A stretch of 5,546 nt of DNA from an uncultured Ilumatobacter sp. (GTDB lineage: Bacteria; Actinomycetota; Acidimicrobiia; Acidimicrobiales; Ilumatobacteraceae): positions 1 to 5,546 of the forward strand of contig CALAHA010000065.1 of the NCBI GenBank assembly GCA_937891565.1. The letters run 5' to 3'. The notes under the pieces were generated by a model. The model had not been told where the DNA came from, searched no databases, and saw nothing but the letters and a program-made list of their open reading frames with translations. Position numbers and translations under genes: made by a program. Positions 4,834 through 5,546 of the stretch are shown here, in pieces (positions within the stretch are counted from its first letter, which is position 1; every line of letters begins with the position of its first letter).

Positions 4834-5546
4834 ATGGATTTGACGTACCCAAACGAAGCCGAAGAATTTCGCGCCGAGATCAAGGGGTGGCTCCTCGACA
4901 ACCTCCCCGACGGCTGGTTTGACGAAGGCTTCGAGATGACAACGAGCGAGCGCGAAGCGTTTAACGCCGAGTGGCCCGCGAAGCTCTTCGAAGGTGGTTG
5001 GATCTGCGCCACTTGGCCCGCCGAGTACGGCGGCAAGGGACTGACCACGATGCAGGGCGTCGCTTTGTCAGAAGAGTTCGCCAACGCGAAGGCCCCGATG
5101 CGTGGTGACTTCTTCGGTGACACGCTGGTTGGCCCGACGCTGCTCCAGTGGGGAACCGAAGAACAGAAGCAGGAATTTTTACCGGGCATCCTGCAGGGTC
5201 GGACTCGCTGGTGCCAGGGCTTTTCGGAGCCCGACTCCGGTTCCGACTTGGCGTCGATCAAGACGACTGCCGAGCTCGACGGTGACGAGTGGGTCATTAA
5301 TGGCCAGAAGGTCTGGACCACACAGGGGCACCACGCCGACTACTGCTTCCTCCTGACGCGTACGGATCCCGAGGCGAAGAAGCACGCCGGCATCTCCTAC
5401 ATGCTCGTCCCGATGAACCAGCCGGGCGTCGAAGTTCGCGGCATCACGCAGCCCGACGGCACCGCTGAGTTCTGTGAGGTGTTCTTCTCAGACGCACGCT
5501 GTGCCAAGGACGCCGTCGTTGGCGGTGTCAACAACGGCTGGAAGGT
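4834..5546 (+). CDS. Acyl-CoA dehydrogenase, N-terminal part (3' truncated)
   Basis: A flavin acyl-CoA dehydrogenase: the family introduces an alpha-beta double bond into acyl-CoA thioesters in beta-oxidation-type or sterol side-chain pathways, passing electrons to ETF. About 237 residues are visible and the frame runs off the window. I start at ATG 4834 (MDLTYPNEAEEFRAEI), the usual beginning of such proteins. ATG 4825 in frame would add MVF, and neither has a good Shine-Dalgarno. The N-terminal helical domain includes GGWICATWPAEYGGKG. The middle beta domain holds the family signature GFSEPDSGSDLAS (residues 129-141) and VINGQKVWTT, which contact FAD and substrate. The catalytic base of this class would lie past the window edge. 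It is divergent from the amt-glnK cassette and no functional link to it is visible. The substrate cannot be told from this part. Confidence 0.9.
   Translation, partial: MDLTYPNEAEEFRAEIKGWLLDNLPDGWFDEGFEMTTSEREAFNAEWPAKLFEGGWICATWPAEYGGKGLTTMQGVALSEEFANAKAPMRGDFFGDTLVGPTLLQWGTEEQKQEFLPGILQGRTRWCQGFSEPDSGSDLASIKTTAELDGDEWVINGQKVWTTQGHHADYCFLLTRTDPEAKKHAGISYMLVPMNQPGVEVRGITQPDGTAEFCEVFFSDARCAKDAVVGGVNNGWK

Overview
The window is high-GC bacterial DNA whose centre is an ammonium-uptake locus: two tandem amt-glnK pairs on the minus strand. It is flanked by the 3' end of a probable carnitine 3-dehydrogenase gene and the 5' part of an acyl-CoA dehydrogenase gene, both on the plus strand. An actinobacterium is suggested, possibly Acidimicrobiia-like. 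The reasons are that the shorter Amt resembles the mycobacterial Amt as I remember it, the acyl-CoA dehydrogenase is of an actinobacterial FadE style, and GlnR-type half-sites precede both amt genes. This placement is inference, not proof.

Layout, left to right: (1) 2-394 (+), C-terminal part of a 3-hydroxyacyl-CoA-dehydrogenase-fold enzyme. (2) 463-633 (+), a small single-span membrane protein whose stop codon overlaps the stop of the convergent glnK. (3) 2244-630 (-), cassette 1: a 408-aa Amt and a 112-aa PII protein. (4) 2245-2501, intergenic: a candidate double GlnR box and amt promoter, then the intrinsic terminator of the next cassette. (5) 4245-2502 (-), cassette 2: a 458-aa Amt of a different subtype with a signal peptide, and a second 112-aa PII protein. 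(6) 4246-4833, a 588-base divergent intergenic region. It holds an SD-supported GTG start for amt, a candidate GlnR box, a G-rich 12-bp minisatellite, a minus-strand intrinsic terminator with no minus-strand gene in front of it, and upstream of that a stretch able to fold as RNA behind a plausible promoter. (7) 4834-5546 (+), N-terminal part of an acyl-CoA dehydrogenase, cut by the window edge.

How the parts work together: Amt proteins carry ammonium across the membrane. GlnK (PII) trimers sense ATP/ADP and 2-oxoglutarate and block the Amt pore with their T-loops when nitrogen is sufficient. Both PII proteins keep the whole T-loop, including Tyr51 and Arg47, so both should be able to gate an Amt and be modified. 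The candidate GlnR boxes upstream of both amt genes would place the two cassettes under one nitrogen-starvation regulator while a terminator keeps their transcripts apart.

The least explained part is the minus strand between about 4500 and 4700: an orphan terminator preceded by a G.U-containing long stem and a sigma70-like promoter. It could be a small RNA or a terminated leader of the amt-glnK cassette.
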